From contig NC_132982.1 of the NCBI RefSeq assembly GCF_047496725.1, positions 6,341,001 through 6,405,000 of the forward strand: a stretch of DNA of 64,000 nt, given 5' to 3'. Below are positions 1-13,273 of the stretch, piece after piece. Each line of letters opens with the position of its first letter. The stretch's first letter is position 1. The stretch comes from Anoplolepis gracilipes (taxonomy: Eukaryota; Arthropoda; Insecta; Hymenoptera; Formicidae). The position numbers and the translations under genes are program-made. The notes beneath the pieces were generated by a model. That model saw only the letters and a list, made by a program, of their open reading frames with translations. It had not been told where the DNA came from and did no database searches.

Positions 1-775
1 TGTTAAATATATACCGAATAAAAAAATGCAATAAAAAAGCTAAAGTTTTCTAGAAAGTTGAAGATACCAGAAATATACATACTTTTGCATCCATTTGTTT
101 TACAACAAAAATATTTCTCTTTCCTTGAAGCGAATATTACGCGATGCACTCTTGCTGGGCACCATTTATGAAATTGTATCAAGACAGCTAAATAGTAGTA
201 GCATTGCAAATAAATGGCTATTTCTAACAATACCGCGGTCGTTTTGGAAGTGATAAACGAAACCGCATGAGGTTAGTTATTTCGACCTGCTACTAGAAAT
301 TCACTCTCTTCTCTCGAGGCATTTAGTTACAAATGCAATGAAACTTGTTATCATAAAGTGGCTAAATACACTGCACAATTCGTAAAATATACTTTATGTG
401 TATATGTATACATATATTTTTTGTTTTTTTATATTCAGTTTATAAAATTCTTTTAAGACGTACATTTTTTAATAAATGAGAGATATAAAGTCTTGTTATT
501 TACTTGCAATTTTTTTTTTATTTAACACAAAAATTTTTAGAAATTTTTATAGTGTTCAAAAATATTTTCTCAGTATTTTCTTCAGAAAAAAGCGTTACCA
601 TCTATGTTAAAAGAATTCGTAAATAAAAACAATCGCGGACAGATCTTTTGGCGTTACTCAAAGCGAATACTGTACTTTGTCGAAGTTACGGACATTGAAA
701 AATCACATGTTTCGTATCGCTAGCTTAACGATACCGTGTTTAGAGTGTAAATAGATCATTGGGGTGCGACAACGA

Positions 776-1225
776 AAGTAAATGCCGGCGTTGAGCAATA
801 TCGCAGCGAAACGGCGATTGTCGACTCGCGCCCTCCGGCATATACACCCTCGGCCCTCGTAAATCGTAGGCCGGTTTTACGGCCCGCGTGTTTACGGTAT
901 TCGGTATACGAACAAAGAGCCGACGACGTCGGCGACGACGACGTTCGTTCACGACACGGTGCAGCTTCGCCGCGCTTCGCACGGCTCCATAAAGCATTGT
1001 CAGCGGCAAGATCCCCGGTCTTGACTAAAGTGAATATGTCGCTGACAAGGATGTACGGTCGTTTTATAGTCGATGAAGCCGAGGAACGGGATCCACCACA
1101 TGCTAGTCACGGACTCCACGTAGTTCGCTCGATTTTTCATCGCGACCTGCACTTGAATTATAGTTGCTTACAGACGTGTCGTAGTGAGCTTGTTTACCTT
1201 GCTAGTCGCGCGCGGACAGACGCGA
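776..1225. other. CpG-rich island-like patch, possible promoter or first exon
   Basis: This stretch is far richer in G+C and in CG dinucleotides than its AT-rich flanks, and contains a GAC/ACG trinucleotide run around 920-946. Short ORFs on both strands (for example 740-1009 minus, Arg-rich through the trinucleotide run) look like by-products of composition. In hymenopteran genomes such patches often mark promoters or conserved non-coding DNA. No TATA box or start site can be fixed here, and no gene is attached to it. Confidence 0.3.
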
Positions 1226-4200
1226 ATTAAAAAATAAATACAAACAATAACGGAATGAAGCTTGGTAAAGAAATATTAGCATGACAAGTAAACGTAAGAC
1301 ATAAGATTTTTTTATATATCCTCGCACCCGGTGGAGCAGCATGCTGGCTCTCTGTTGATTGCGACGATTTCTTTTTTACCTTTCTCGCTTTTGTCGCTTC
1401 TTTTATTCATATCCATGAATTAACAGTATATGCCATTCCACGAAGGTACGTCCCTTGTAAATTTTCGATGAGCCGCGTCTAAGCTGAGGCAGTTTCCGTG
1501 GGATTTCGATGTTGTGCAGGCTGCATTTTTCATACGGTCTGGATACATGTAGACGCGGAAACCGTGCGTCGGAGTTGACAAGTGGTTCCTACACGCTGTC
1601 TGTCACGTGAGGGTGTGTCCGTGACGACGTCGTTCTAAGAGAAAGAGCGAAACTTTACATGGGACGGCCACCGCACAGGTAAAGGAAAGACACGTGTCAA
1701 ACGCCCTTCTTCTCAATTCCGTCGAAGCGAACGATGAACGTTGTTCGTCGACTTAAGAGTCAACGGAAATTTTATTCAATTTTATCGTTTCGCCTTCGAC
1801 ACATCTTCACTTTTAGTTTGTCAACATATATTTTTTTAACTATTCCCATACATTCCGTACATTATTCAACGAGAGAAACGACGACAATCTTGTTATTTCT
1901 TTGACGCAATCGATTTTTTATAGAGTTAAGATCCTCCATTGTGTTTATTGTAAGAGCGAAAACGTAATAATACGAGAACTTACGAGGGTACCTGTAACAG
2001 TCCGATACCGAACAAAAGGTGAATTTTTCAGTTAGCTTCAACTTTAATACAGACTTGGACATTATTTGAGTAGAAGTTTAATTTCAGACTTTCAGTTGCC
2101 AAGTTCTTTAATTTTGTAATAATAGTCGATTGCAAACATTTCTTCGTACTTACGAAGGACACTCTATATATCACGTGCGATTACGTACAGATCTTTATTC
2201 CCTATAGAAATAATGTTACTCGCTTACAAAAAATTGCGGGAGCATCCGTAGTATTTAACATTTATTCACACGCATATCTGAGCAGATATAAATCTCAGCG
2301 GAATTAATATCCTACCCTTTGGATTATTTTATTGCACGTCCGAAATATGTTGAAATAAATTTTTGGCTAATTCAACGTACATTTTTTCATTTGTAAAATA
2401 TCAAATTGATACACAGACATACACACATGTATGTACATATATATATATATATAAATATAAATTATAAATCGCACACAATATGCACGGTTATCGTATCATG
2501 CGGAACATGTACAAAATTTGTTAAAAGCGAACGGATTAAAGAACTAATTCCGCAATAAATCGACGCGATTAGCATTCGTATTATATTCGATTCGCATCGC
2601 TGCAATTATCGCGAATAATCTGGATAATCGCGTATCGATAACTTGAAGTCTGTTGCGCGCTCCTGCAAGCGTTACGTTTCACATGCATAGTTGACCAGTG
2701 TTTTAACGTAGGTGAAGCGACATCGGATATGCATGTACTGTCCGAGCAATGTTGCAACGACTATGATCTCCGAAATCGCTTACCTTGCGTACGTGAATTC
2801 AGTTTCGCGTGTCGCTCGACACACAGTTATGTAGTTGATTCGCTCGACATATTTTCGAAAAAACAAGAAAAAAAAAATATAAAAAGAAAGAGAAAAATGA
2901 CCAGTCGATTTGTTACTATTCGCGCGAGTCGAAATCCCGGTTCATTCAATCGGCACTGCGAGCGAGCTGAATCTGATGGAACGTCCGCGGGAATGAAATC
3001 TGATTCTACGTGAGCGACATTTTTGCGCACCAGGCAAATGACGCGCAACGAATATCTACACAATCTCGTTCCGGGAGATTTAAGATTGATTTTAAATGCG
3101 CCAATGAATCTCTCGTTGATAGAACATGCACGACTCTTGGGACATTCAGCGTAACAACTTAAGTTCTGATTTGCCGCGTGTTTAACTGCGGATCTAAAAT
3201 TTGCAATTTAAATGCACATGTTGCCGCATCTCTCGTTTACCATCGCTCTTCACATAAATCATTTATTATGTCAATCCTACAAAAAGTTATCTTTGTCAAA
3301 TCAACTTTTTCTCTTTAAATGCTTAAAAAAGGAGTCTTTAATTATTTTTAATTGCTAAAGAATATTTAAATTATAGTTACTGATTTATATATGAAATATG
3401 TTTAATTTATTTGTTTTTAAAGAAGAAAAAAGAGGAAATGTTCTGTTTTTCACTTATTTTTATTCCATCGGTCTCTTGGTCTCTCTCCTTTTGTGTCAGC
3501 TTCTTTCGAGAACGATGACAATCCTTATCAACTCTTCCACAGCGTCGGTGATAATGATAACCGAGATCGACTTTTTAATTATCTATCTTCCCGTTCCAGT
3601 TTCGTACTTTTCGTAGAATTTTCTTCTCACGATGCAGCCGGGAACATCGTCGGACTCGCATTGTCGTTGATAATAAATCTCACTTGTTACAGTATAGAAT
3701 TTTTTGGGCAATCCCCAAAATCTCATTACTTTATCTCTTTTGTTACAATCTACGTGTTCGATCGGGCATTGCTCGACTCTGAAGAACGGATGTCTGGCAA
3801 ACATATTTCACTTAGTAGATACTTTTATCTCGTCCTTTTCGATAAATTGTGCGATATAAAAAATAATGTAATAAAGTGTGACTAAAATGATTTAAAATGA
3901 TATATTATAAAATCATAATAAAACATTTATTTATACACTTTTACTTATTTACATTTATTGCAGTGAAAAGAGAAATTTGCTCATAAATATAATTAAGAAA
4001 TAAAAGTTAAAAAAATTATCTTATCAATTTTGTTAATTTTTTATGATAAAAATGAGTGTAATTAGAAATCGATAGAAAGTAAGTGTTGATACAAATAAGA
4101 AGGAAATTATTCTTTGCAGTAGAATTAATTCATGCATCAAAATCTATCTCTCGCGATGATAATTACAATTTACCGCGAATACGAGCGATAATATCGAATA

Positions 4201-5810
4201 CCATTAGTTCCAGTGCAAAATGCATTTGCGTTAATCGATGAAAAAGGTCGGGAGCGACCATTGCACGATGGTCGCTAATGCTATCCCTTTACTATATAAA
4301 CGATAAATTGTTAACAAACGTGCTAGTCCAATATTATTGCAGCATTTTCTCGGAATTCTGCACTCATTGGTACTTCATTTGCATATGAAACTCTCCCTAT
4401 TTCGCAATTTAATTCTTTACATAAAAAGCGGCTCTCGTACAATTTTCTTTAACATGGCATGAAATTAACTTTCTGAAATAATTTTGGTGAAGTAAGTTTT
4501 TTTTTTCTTTACGGCGTATATAAGACTATACATGATTTATTTGTAATATTGTAATTAGAAGAAAATTGTAACTACATGCACAATTAAGATGAATGTTTTA
4601 ATTCAGCGATAAGATGTTGCATTTTATTACGAAAAATATAGATAAAAAAGATATTTATTTAGCTATCTAATCGCGCGTCAGTGAAAAAATAATACGACAT
4701 ATGTGCATACACTACAGGCACTTGCATATCGCGGAAATGATATGCGGATGTCACTTTTTTCCACCTGTGACACTTTCTACGATATCACGAGAAATACTAG
4801 GCAAACCATAATCGATTTTATATTAACGCCGTGCGTCGCGTTCCAGATCTTAACGGTTACCATGCCTCTCTGTGCACAATTTACATAATTTCCAAAATAT
4901 AATAGCTTTTGCGCAAAACAAGCACATGCGTTTTATGCAAATTGTAAAGACACCTCAACTTTTGGCCTTTATTTAAAGAAATATGCATAATGTAGTAATA
5001 ATACCGAATTACATATTATAAACATGTATACACAAATAAATTTCTAACTAATTTTTATATATTTGCGCAATTAGAATTAGCATTTAGTTATTTTTATTGG
5101 AAGGTAAATTAATTATAATATATTTCTCAATGAGTTTAATTAATTAAATTTTTCAAACTTATTATTATGCATCATTATGCAAAATCTAGTTTGAAGGCAA
5201 TTCTAGTTATAAGTTATAATGTTCTAATTAAATCTCGATATCAAATCTCAATATTAGCAAGCCTCTTTCGTAACTTTTATAACTATTATATAACACATTT
5301 TTGTCATATTTATAATACATTTTTTACATAATTACGAATTTTGTAATGCATGCGTGTTTTTATAATGTATGCGTAAAAAGTTATAAAATAAGCCTGTAGA
5401 TGATTCATTTGCCAAGCTTCACAAAAAGATGGTTTTGCTAGCATGCGGATCTTTTAGCGACGTGATCGTGCAAGAAGGACATTACGCGGTGAATTTATCC
5501 CATCCCCCGTTTTCCCATACCTGCCGAGGAAAATTATTCTAAGTGCTGACCTAAGTGTTTTGCTTAAGTGAATCACTTGAACCTATAAACATGCTGGAAA
5601 CGATGAAAAATTCCGTACAGGATATTATGCAAATCGTGTGTCTACGTGGAAAAGGTATTGTGTCGTTAAATTCAAGTATGACACTTGACAGCGATTTAAA
5701 ATCGATTATGACACTCGCTAGAACTTTTGTACACCATGTCACGAAAAGGAAACTGTCTGCATATCATTCTCGATGAAACATTTATATGTGTAAGCTGTTG
5801 ATTAGATACG
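1226..5810. other. Intergenic or intronic DNA, no gene seen
   Basis: Mostly AT-rich. A moderately GC-rich stretch at about 1430-1680 ends in a donor-like CACAGGTAAAG (1673-1683) and could be an untranslated exon of some upstream-starting gene, but nothing confirms it. A short (TA)n tract lies near 2438-2454. The open frames here (2729-3013, 3493-3885 and others) have low-complexity or AT-driven translations and no recognisable domain. Confidence 0.5.
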
Positions 5811-6004
5811 AAAATAATGTGTAGCAAAATTTTGAAAAGAGAAGAACGATGCGGTATGTGAGAAATTAGTTTGAAAGTATGTGTCAAGAGTTCTTGAATA
5901 AATACAAAACTGCAGTTTATTCAAGAATTTTTGGCACATATTTTCAAGTTAGCTTCTCATGTACCACATTGTTCTTTTTTTTAAATTTTATTACATATTA
6001 TTTT
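5811..6004. repeat. Long imperfect inverted repeat (fold-back), about 92-nt arms
   Basis: The left arm 5811-5902 and right arm 5916-6004 are reverse complements with scattered mismatches and small gaps, around a 13-base loop at 5903-5915. Matching pieces include TTCTTGAATAAA with TTTATTCAAGAA next to the loop, GTATGTG with CACATA, and AAAATAATGTG with its near complement at the outer end. The transcript would form a long hairpin on either strand. It could be a small fold-back or MITE-like element, or a hairpin-RNA precursor. No transposase and no clear target-site duplication are visible. Confidence 0.75.
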
Positions 6005-6264
6005 TAAATAAATTATATTGAATATTAATAGAAAATAATTTTGGTTAATCTATTATTTTTTTATGATTACACGCTGCGCATGTATTATAGAGAGATTTTA
6101 TATCTCATTTAATTTTCATTTTCATTTAATTTTGTAATTATTTTTTATGATTAAAGAGAAGAAAGATTAAGAATATAAATCATATGATTTAATTAATGCT
6201 GTTCTCTATATGAGCATGTTTTCAACATGAAAAACATCATGTTGCAATTTTCAAACGTATATTT

Positions 6265-6267
<3 letters not shown>

Positions 6268-6304
<37 letters not shown>

Positions 6305-6343
6305 TACTGTAGTATATTTACATATTACATATACATACATATA

Positions 6344-6395
<52 letters not shown>
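6268..6395. repeat. (AT)n microsatellites in two blocks
   Basis: Two nearly pure AT dinucleotide runs, 6268-6302 and 6347-6395, are separated by a mixed ATACAT-type spacer. They create a spurious Tyr/Ile-rich open frame on the plus strand. Confidence 0.95.
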
Positions 6396-6398
<3 letters not shown>

Positions 6399-9300
6399 TT
6401 GACTCAGTTGTTATAATTATACTGCAAGCTTTTACATGTTATTATATATTATATTTACATATTTTACATGTTATTTTATAAAACAATTTAGCAAAAAATG
6501 TTTTTATTACAAAAAAGAAAATTATTATTTGTTATAGTTTGGACTATAAAAAATTATTCTGTTATTCAAGTTATTCTATTATTATATATTATTTCATCTA
6601 TAATGATTAGGTATATTTATAAAGATTCACATGGAAAGTATCCGCATTGAGTTTATTAATACATTATTCTGACTTTTACATAACGTTATCTGCTGATTAA
6701 AATTGAATGTACATTTTTTATTTACATCCAATTTTAGTCGTCTAGTTTTAATTGTAATAACAAAAGATTTGTCTTTTATATAATGGCAAACTTTAATTCG
6801 CACATCTGTATTTTTGATCTGCATTTAATTGTCAATATTAACTTGAAATTAAAAAGTAAGATGACAATTCCATTGAGAATACTTTCTTTCATAATCTTAT
6901 CATTTAACATGCACATCATAATGAGGGCTGGTATGTTCAACAGTTATGCGTCTATAAATTGAATTGATTAAAACGCGAATAAAACAGACTTACTGAATTT
7001 GAACTCTTATGAATAGTTGCTTCCAATGCAATTATATTCACGTTTTAAGATCTCGTCATTGAGATACTATCTCTCTTTCGTTTATAATCAATTTTTATTG
7101 TTTTAAGTCAGCTAACAAAAGCAGTGGCTAAATCAGGTTAATTGCTGACACTGACAAATCAAAGGCTATTGCCGCTGGTTATCAGATAATCCTAACAAAG
7201 CCAGCTCCACTTTTTTACTTAATGTTACATGCGCTGGACGTTTCTCTTAAATGAAACTAGCGGAAAGAAAATAATCAAGATGACATATAATAATAAAATT
7301 TAAGTATTTCAAATACTGCATTAAATGTGCTTAGATTTTTTATTTGCCTTATTTGTTACTTAATTATATTTTTCTAATATTTTATTCATTTTCTAGTTTA
7401 GATTTTTATGATTTAAAAAATCTTTAAATTTAAGAAAATTCTAAAAATTTTTGGAATTACAACTTTTACAGTGAAAATTTGAAATCGCGATTCTTAAAAT
7501 TTTATTTTTTGTTTTATTTCTTATTGTTATTAATTATATTCTTGTAATATTTTGTCTATTTTTCGAGGACTTTCTTTTTTTCTCTCTTAATAATTTTGAG
7601 GTATTTTAATTTTCTGATTTGAATTCTCAAGAGAATTACAGATTAATTACGTAATGTAATTACATTAATATAATTATACATTATCAGAATGTGAGTGTGT
7701 ATATACTCTTTACAAAAACAACTATTATCTATCATAAAATTTGTTAAGGACTTACTATGAAATAGTACAAAATATTGCAGATTATTTTTTATCTTTTCAG
7801 GATTATTTATTATTTCATTTACATTTACTAATTTGCTATCTATCTCAATGTAAATATTTTCATTCTTACAAAATACATTTACGTGCTTGTTTGTTCACTC
7901 TCGTACTTGTCGGTTCATCCGTACGCCTGTAGTCCCAGTTACAATGCAATTGTTTCAAATCCCGGTAGAGTTGGTACATACAGTGCTGCGATATTAAAAT
8001 AATCGATTGTTTCATTCTAGCCATCGTGCATTGGCCGCAGACCAAAACGATACCCGCGAGTTACATCGGCCGATTTCCCAATTAATCCTAGAAGCTGATT
8101 TAACGGGTGTACATTTGTTACTGGCATTAGGCACGTTCATTATTTATTGCAGTTCGATACATTTTACCACGGTAGGGGGTGTTTAATTTTACACGCGTCC
8201 GAGAGCAATAATTAGAGGATGAAAAAGCCCCTATAGACAATCATTCGCGTATATTTATCGGAAACTGATAAACCACCAAAGAATTCCAAAATACGAGCAA
8301 TATTTTATTGAATCGCAATAATGCTATTATTGAGAAATTAATTCTACAGCCTAGCACTTTTATTTGCATTTGTCGTAATTGTACTGTATAACCTACAATT
8401 TTATTTATATTTTTCAAAATATTTGAAATTTGTGCTTAATTTTTATTCGATTTGCTAAGAATATATTTATAAATAAAATTAAACTTTTACAATAATTGCG
8501 TGTATCTTCAAATTTGTTTTTTGGTTGTATCGTAATCATATTGATAATTAAATTACCAGAATAATGAAAGCAATCTAATCATTCTGTCGGTTCAAATATA
8601 ATTTATGATCCTATGTCCGATATAAATTATGCTGCTAAAGCAACTCGATTGTCTCGATAATTAGAATGTAATAGTATCGTAATGTGTCGGAAACGTACCT
8701 CACGATTAATTAATGTGTTATTAAATCGCAATGCCGAATAATTTACGATCATACCACGTGATGATTGTGCAAATATATGTATGCATTAGGTATATAAAAG
8801 AGTTATATTAGTGATTGCATTTACTGGTCTGTTATTAACAATCTTTAAATTTAAAAATGTGAGTATAATAATATATTAATTGATCTCTTTAAAAAACAAT
8901 TTCGGAAGTAGAAAAAAGCGTCTCGCTATTTTTTTTAATTATTAATGAAATATTATCTTCATTGTTTTTTCATGAAATTGTCAAACGCAAAGTAATTATA
9001 TATATTTAATTACTAGAAAAAAAATATTAAAAATATTATCATAGTTATTTTTCTGCTCCTTCTATTTCAGACCTTCTATCTTAAATATTTTAACTATACA
9101 AATCGTTGCATGAATGCGCAACATTGATATAATTGAATATATATTTATATAATCGTGTGCTGTGACACTATCGGCATTATGAGACTATGCCATAGGAAAC
9201 AGTTGAATCCATCCATGTGGACTTGAAACTTTGCCAGGGATTTCGCGGCTCGAAGTTCACACGTTTACTGATTCTTATTCGCGACTTCCCTATGCGACAT

Positions 9301-9718
9301 CCCTTTTGAAATTTCTGTCCCTTCGACGACAAATAGGGATGTCCGATTGGCGTCACGTAGGGCGATGCTTACGTGCCACAGAGATTTCCCTTGGAAATTG
9401 CAACGTGAATAATTCGTTGCAATATGCGGCGTTCGCCGCATCCTGAAATATTTCTATCAAACTATATCTCATTCGCGCCACTCTTAAGTTTCCAAAGATT
9501 CTGATTTGTAAACTCCAGTTTTACGTTTGCGATAATATCAAGCAACAATTATTTGCGCGAAGAAATTTCAAGAGAATTCAAGGGAAATTTATTTTCATTT
9601 TGTGCCAGTTTAATTTATACGTTGTACAATACGATGTAATATATTTGTTGCATGATCCGAGGATTGTATTGTACAATACAGAGATTGTGAAATACTCGTA
9701 AAATGTAAATTTTCTCCC

Positions 9719-9741
9719 TCTCTCTCTCTCTCTCTCTCTCT
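9719..9741. repeat. (CT)n microsatellite
   Basis: About 11 uninterrupted CT units, flanked by CTCC on the left and TGAAAAG on the right. Confidence 0.9.
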
Positions 9742-10967
9742 GAAAAGTACTGATTATTTATAATAGAAAATTAAGTTACATAGAAACGTCTTTTTAAGTT
9801 CGATATTAATTAATTTATATTTTGAATGGGATTACTTCATAATTTTAATTAATATGAAATATGATAATAGCAATTATATTATTCTGATGGTCATTATGAT
9901 ATCGCAGTTATAATTAAACGTTTGAAAATATTCAGAAATGATTCGAGTTACAACCGTGTTTCAGCTCATTATGCATTATAAATCGGGGAAAAGTACGTGA
10001 AAAACTTACCTAAATAAAAACAATTATTTTCTTGCAAATGCCAGAGAATATGCTGGGCATTACTCCTGTCCGAGTTAACTGATAAAACTTCTTTTTAATT
10101 TCTCTTCATTCTGTCAGTTACTTCTTGAGTTGCACTCTTTACGAGTAAGGAGCCAAAAGCATCATAATACTTTCCGTCATCATTAGCGAAACAACGTTTG
10201 AATTAATATGATTTTATTTCTATGAACACGATAGTAAAAAATAGTGAAAAGATTCGTTATATAATAGAAAAGTTTCAAGAAAGAGAGACGATATTTTTTA
10301 TACAAACTTTTGCTAAGAAAGCGCACACTTTTGAACGCGTCGAAGAACTCATAGATTAATGAAAAGTACACAGCTTGCTTATATTATCTCTTTTCGAATC
10401 ACCAGTTTCGTTTCTCTTTGACGGAACTAAAATTGCGCGCAAGAGAAAACTTTCATTCCAACTTGTGTTAAAGCGCACCAAAGTTCCGCAATAAGAAACA
10501 TTGTCGGTGAAGAAGGCGCGATTCGCTTAACTTTTTACCGTGCGAAAAATGCTTTTGCATACATCCTTCTCGTTCTGCTTGCGCATGTGAACACACAAGA
10601 ACAAGATCTTGTTGGGACGGCGGAAGTCGAGTTGGACATTGTGCCCTACCGGAAATGTCGTCTTGCTTTTGCTATCCGGTCTACGGACCGGAATCGAGGT
10701 TCGAATGTTAGCTCTTCCTGTTCGCGAATTTATCATCCCGGATCCCTAAATACCCAAGAGGATTTCCCGTCGTTCCCTTTCGATTCATGATAATACGAAT
10801 CACCGTGTAGCCTCGGGTGAATAGGATTAAGTCGATTTTTCACGTGAATTCACACAGAAGGTTGCAAGGTATTCTTATATCGATGTGATTTACTTAAAAG
10901 AAGACAAAAAATTCAATCCGGAATTATAACGCAAATACGATGATAAAATATAATATGTTTGTAGATA

Positions 10968-10973
10968 TTTATT
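10968..10973 (-). terminator. Candidate poly(A) signal for DNAI2
   Basis: On the minus strand this reads AATAAA, about 325 bases past the DNAI2 stop codon; a variant ATTAAA lies nearer, at 11017-11022. In DNA this AT-rich such hexamers are common by chance, so the assignment rests only on position. Confidence 0.2.
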
Positions 10974-11297
10974 GCGGAAATTAGTATTACCAGTAAATCC
11001 GTATCGCTATTATATATTTAATAATAAATGCGATTGGTATTAATTATTTGCATCACATCAAGTATATAATTTGGGTCAGATATTTACAATTTTTTTACCT
11101 AGTGATCATTTATCACAAAATAGATAAATGAAAACTATAATAAAAGCAAAAAAAAAACGAACACACTATTCGTTACACAATAAAATCGGTATTTCTTATA
11201 TATTAAAGAAAAAAAGGAAGAAAGTCACGCGCTTTAAAAGAAAGCCTTGTGGCGTTGATATTAAGTAGAGGATTGAAACGCTACGGATAACGCAACA

Positions 11298-13273
11298 TCA
11301 CTCGACAGAATGGAAGTCGGAAATCCGCGGATAGAGTCTAGTGCGAGAAACCTCGATTTCCTCCGCACCAACTATGCTCGGTCTCTCCTTTTCCTCGATC
11401 GATTCCGGCAGAGGACCTTTGAGAAACATCTGCAAATCCTTCGCTATCGAGGATGGTTTCCAAGGAGCGCAAGGATCCACCGTGACGGCCATACGACGCA
11501 TCTTTCTCGCCTTTTTCACCTTTTTCGCCGCGAGAAAACTCTTCGGCATGCTCGTAACCTCCTTGTCCCTTACATCCTTTTCCGAATCTCTTGACGTGTC
11601 TCGAGATTCTTCCGCAACCATAACGCTGTGCGAAATATCGTGGTTAAATTATTGGATGTCGAATATCGGACGGAATATCGGCGAGAAATTCGAATATTCT
11701 GCAGATATTCTTGAAATGATGAGAAAATTACGCGGTATACGATAACGACTCATGGGATCTCAACGAGTTGTTTTATTCTCGTGCAAGTATATTGACTTGA
11801 TTTACTATGACCCGCGTACGCGAAGTTGTCATTAAATCGATATTAATATAGCAACAGATAATGAAAATAAATTCGTACAAACTTATACTAACTTCTTACA
11901 TTCAAAATTTCATCGATTTATAACTTTATGTATGGAATAAAAAAAAAATGAAACCTTACATAAGATAAAAGATAAGCTCTTGAGATAATTCGACACAGAA
12001 ATAGAATTAGGTAAATAAAATATATTCTGAAGACAAATTGATCGAAACCCAATTTCGAGAAATTTAGGAACTAACCGTCTTTTCCAAGTTGCTCTGCCGC
12101 TTTCCTGGATCTCTCTTTTAGCTCTCTTCACATCTTCCATCATGACGACTAGTTCTTCGGGCATCGTCATCGTTCTTTCCTCGAGAGAAATTCCTTCTTT
12201 GTCGTATTTTTTAGTTAACTCTTTGCGCTTATAAACGCGCAATAGCTTTGTCCAGGAATTTCTTCTCTTCTGTCTCATTTTTTCTTTAGTTTCTATCGAT
12301 GTCCTCGCTCTGACGTCGATCTCATCCCATTTCTCACCTTTGATTGCTCGATCTGTGGACCTATCATTGGCGATTCAATATGTGCTTTTCTCGTGGATTT
12401 TAAAGTTGAAAGAGAATTGATAGTTGGAGAATCGGAAGTTGAAGCGTCATCTGATTTTTGGCGACGTCAGGAAATCTCAAAAGCCACAAACATTCTGTCG
12501 ATTTCAGCCTCTCGAATATCAAATGTATGAAACGTGCTAATTTTTTCGCCAGAGAAAAAAATTTGACTAAAATATAATAAAAAAATATTTTTTGACATTA
12601 CTCTTCAATAAATGTAAAATTAATAAACAGCTTGTACAATACTTATTAGAAAGTTATTAATATTTTGACATCATATATATTAAACGCAATTCAATTCTAG
12701 ATTAAAGTAAAGAACCTACTAAGAGAAATTATAAGATATTTTATATATGAGTCGGTTAACATGATGGAATTTTAGAGCATGCATTAAAAGTTTTTTCAAT
12801 AGTTTTTAAAAATACGTTCCATACCTCTTTCTTAACTTTCCGAACGTAGTCTTGCGACAACAAATATCAGGTTTACAAACATCAATTTTGCATGGCCTCG
12901 GCAATCTGAAGATGACACGCATCCGTCGTTTCTTTCGTATTTTCTTTCTGAGTTTTCGCTTGCTAATTGTCTTTACGGGAAATTCCACGATCGCTTCCGT
13001 TAATGCAGATAAGGTTTCTTCCGCCATTACCTTCTCTTGTTCAACATCTTGCACTGTTTTCGCAGAAATCTCAACGATCTCGGGCTTCTTTAGATATTTT
13101 TCTCGATCTTCCTTAAATACTTTTTTAGGCGGTGTTTTTGTCTCGATCTCTTTTAGTTCGTGTATCAAATGCGAATTTTTTTCGATCTTTCGACCAACCA
13201 TTTTCTTTATGGACCGCGTTAGTTTTACGGATGCGAAATCTGGATCTTCGTCCTCTATATATTTTTGTTTTTC
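11298..13273 (-). other. DNAI2: DNAI2 C-terminal charged extension (exons 9-11)
   Basis: Exons 12825-13273, 12076-12360 and 11298-11625 encode about 353 residues beyond the part alignable from memory to vertebrate DNAI2. The sequence is dominated by Lys, Arg and Glu, with a very basic stretch (KRKLRKKIRKKRRMR) and a short Cys-containing segment (CKPDICC) near the end of exon 9. The reading frame stays open across both introns, which argues that these exons belong to this gene. Whether the tail is typical of insect DNAI2 or specific to this lineage cannot be told from here. It may form coiled coil or be unstructured. Confidence 0.75.

Larger units (their letters stand above)
6396..11297. other. 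Intergenic DNA 3' of DNAI2, no gene seen
   Basis: AT-rich with no supported coding region. It contains a (CT)n run at 9719-9741, a short self-complementary GTATTGTACAATAC near 9666-9679, and a less AT-rich stretch at 10480-10830 whose short ORFs occur on both strands and resemble no known family. Confidence 0.5.

Noticed and set aside
740..1009. Arg-rich minus-strand open frame of 89 codons
   Set aside because: The arginine run is the translation of a GAC/ACG-type repeat in a CpG-rich patch, and there is no motif or splice context.
6227..6481. Tyr/Ile repeat protein on the plus strand
   Set aside because: Direct translation of the (AT)n microsatellites.
10687..10710. tRNA T-loop-like GGTTCGAAT
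   Set aside because: No matching acceptor stem, D-loop or anticodon arm at the right spacing.
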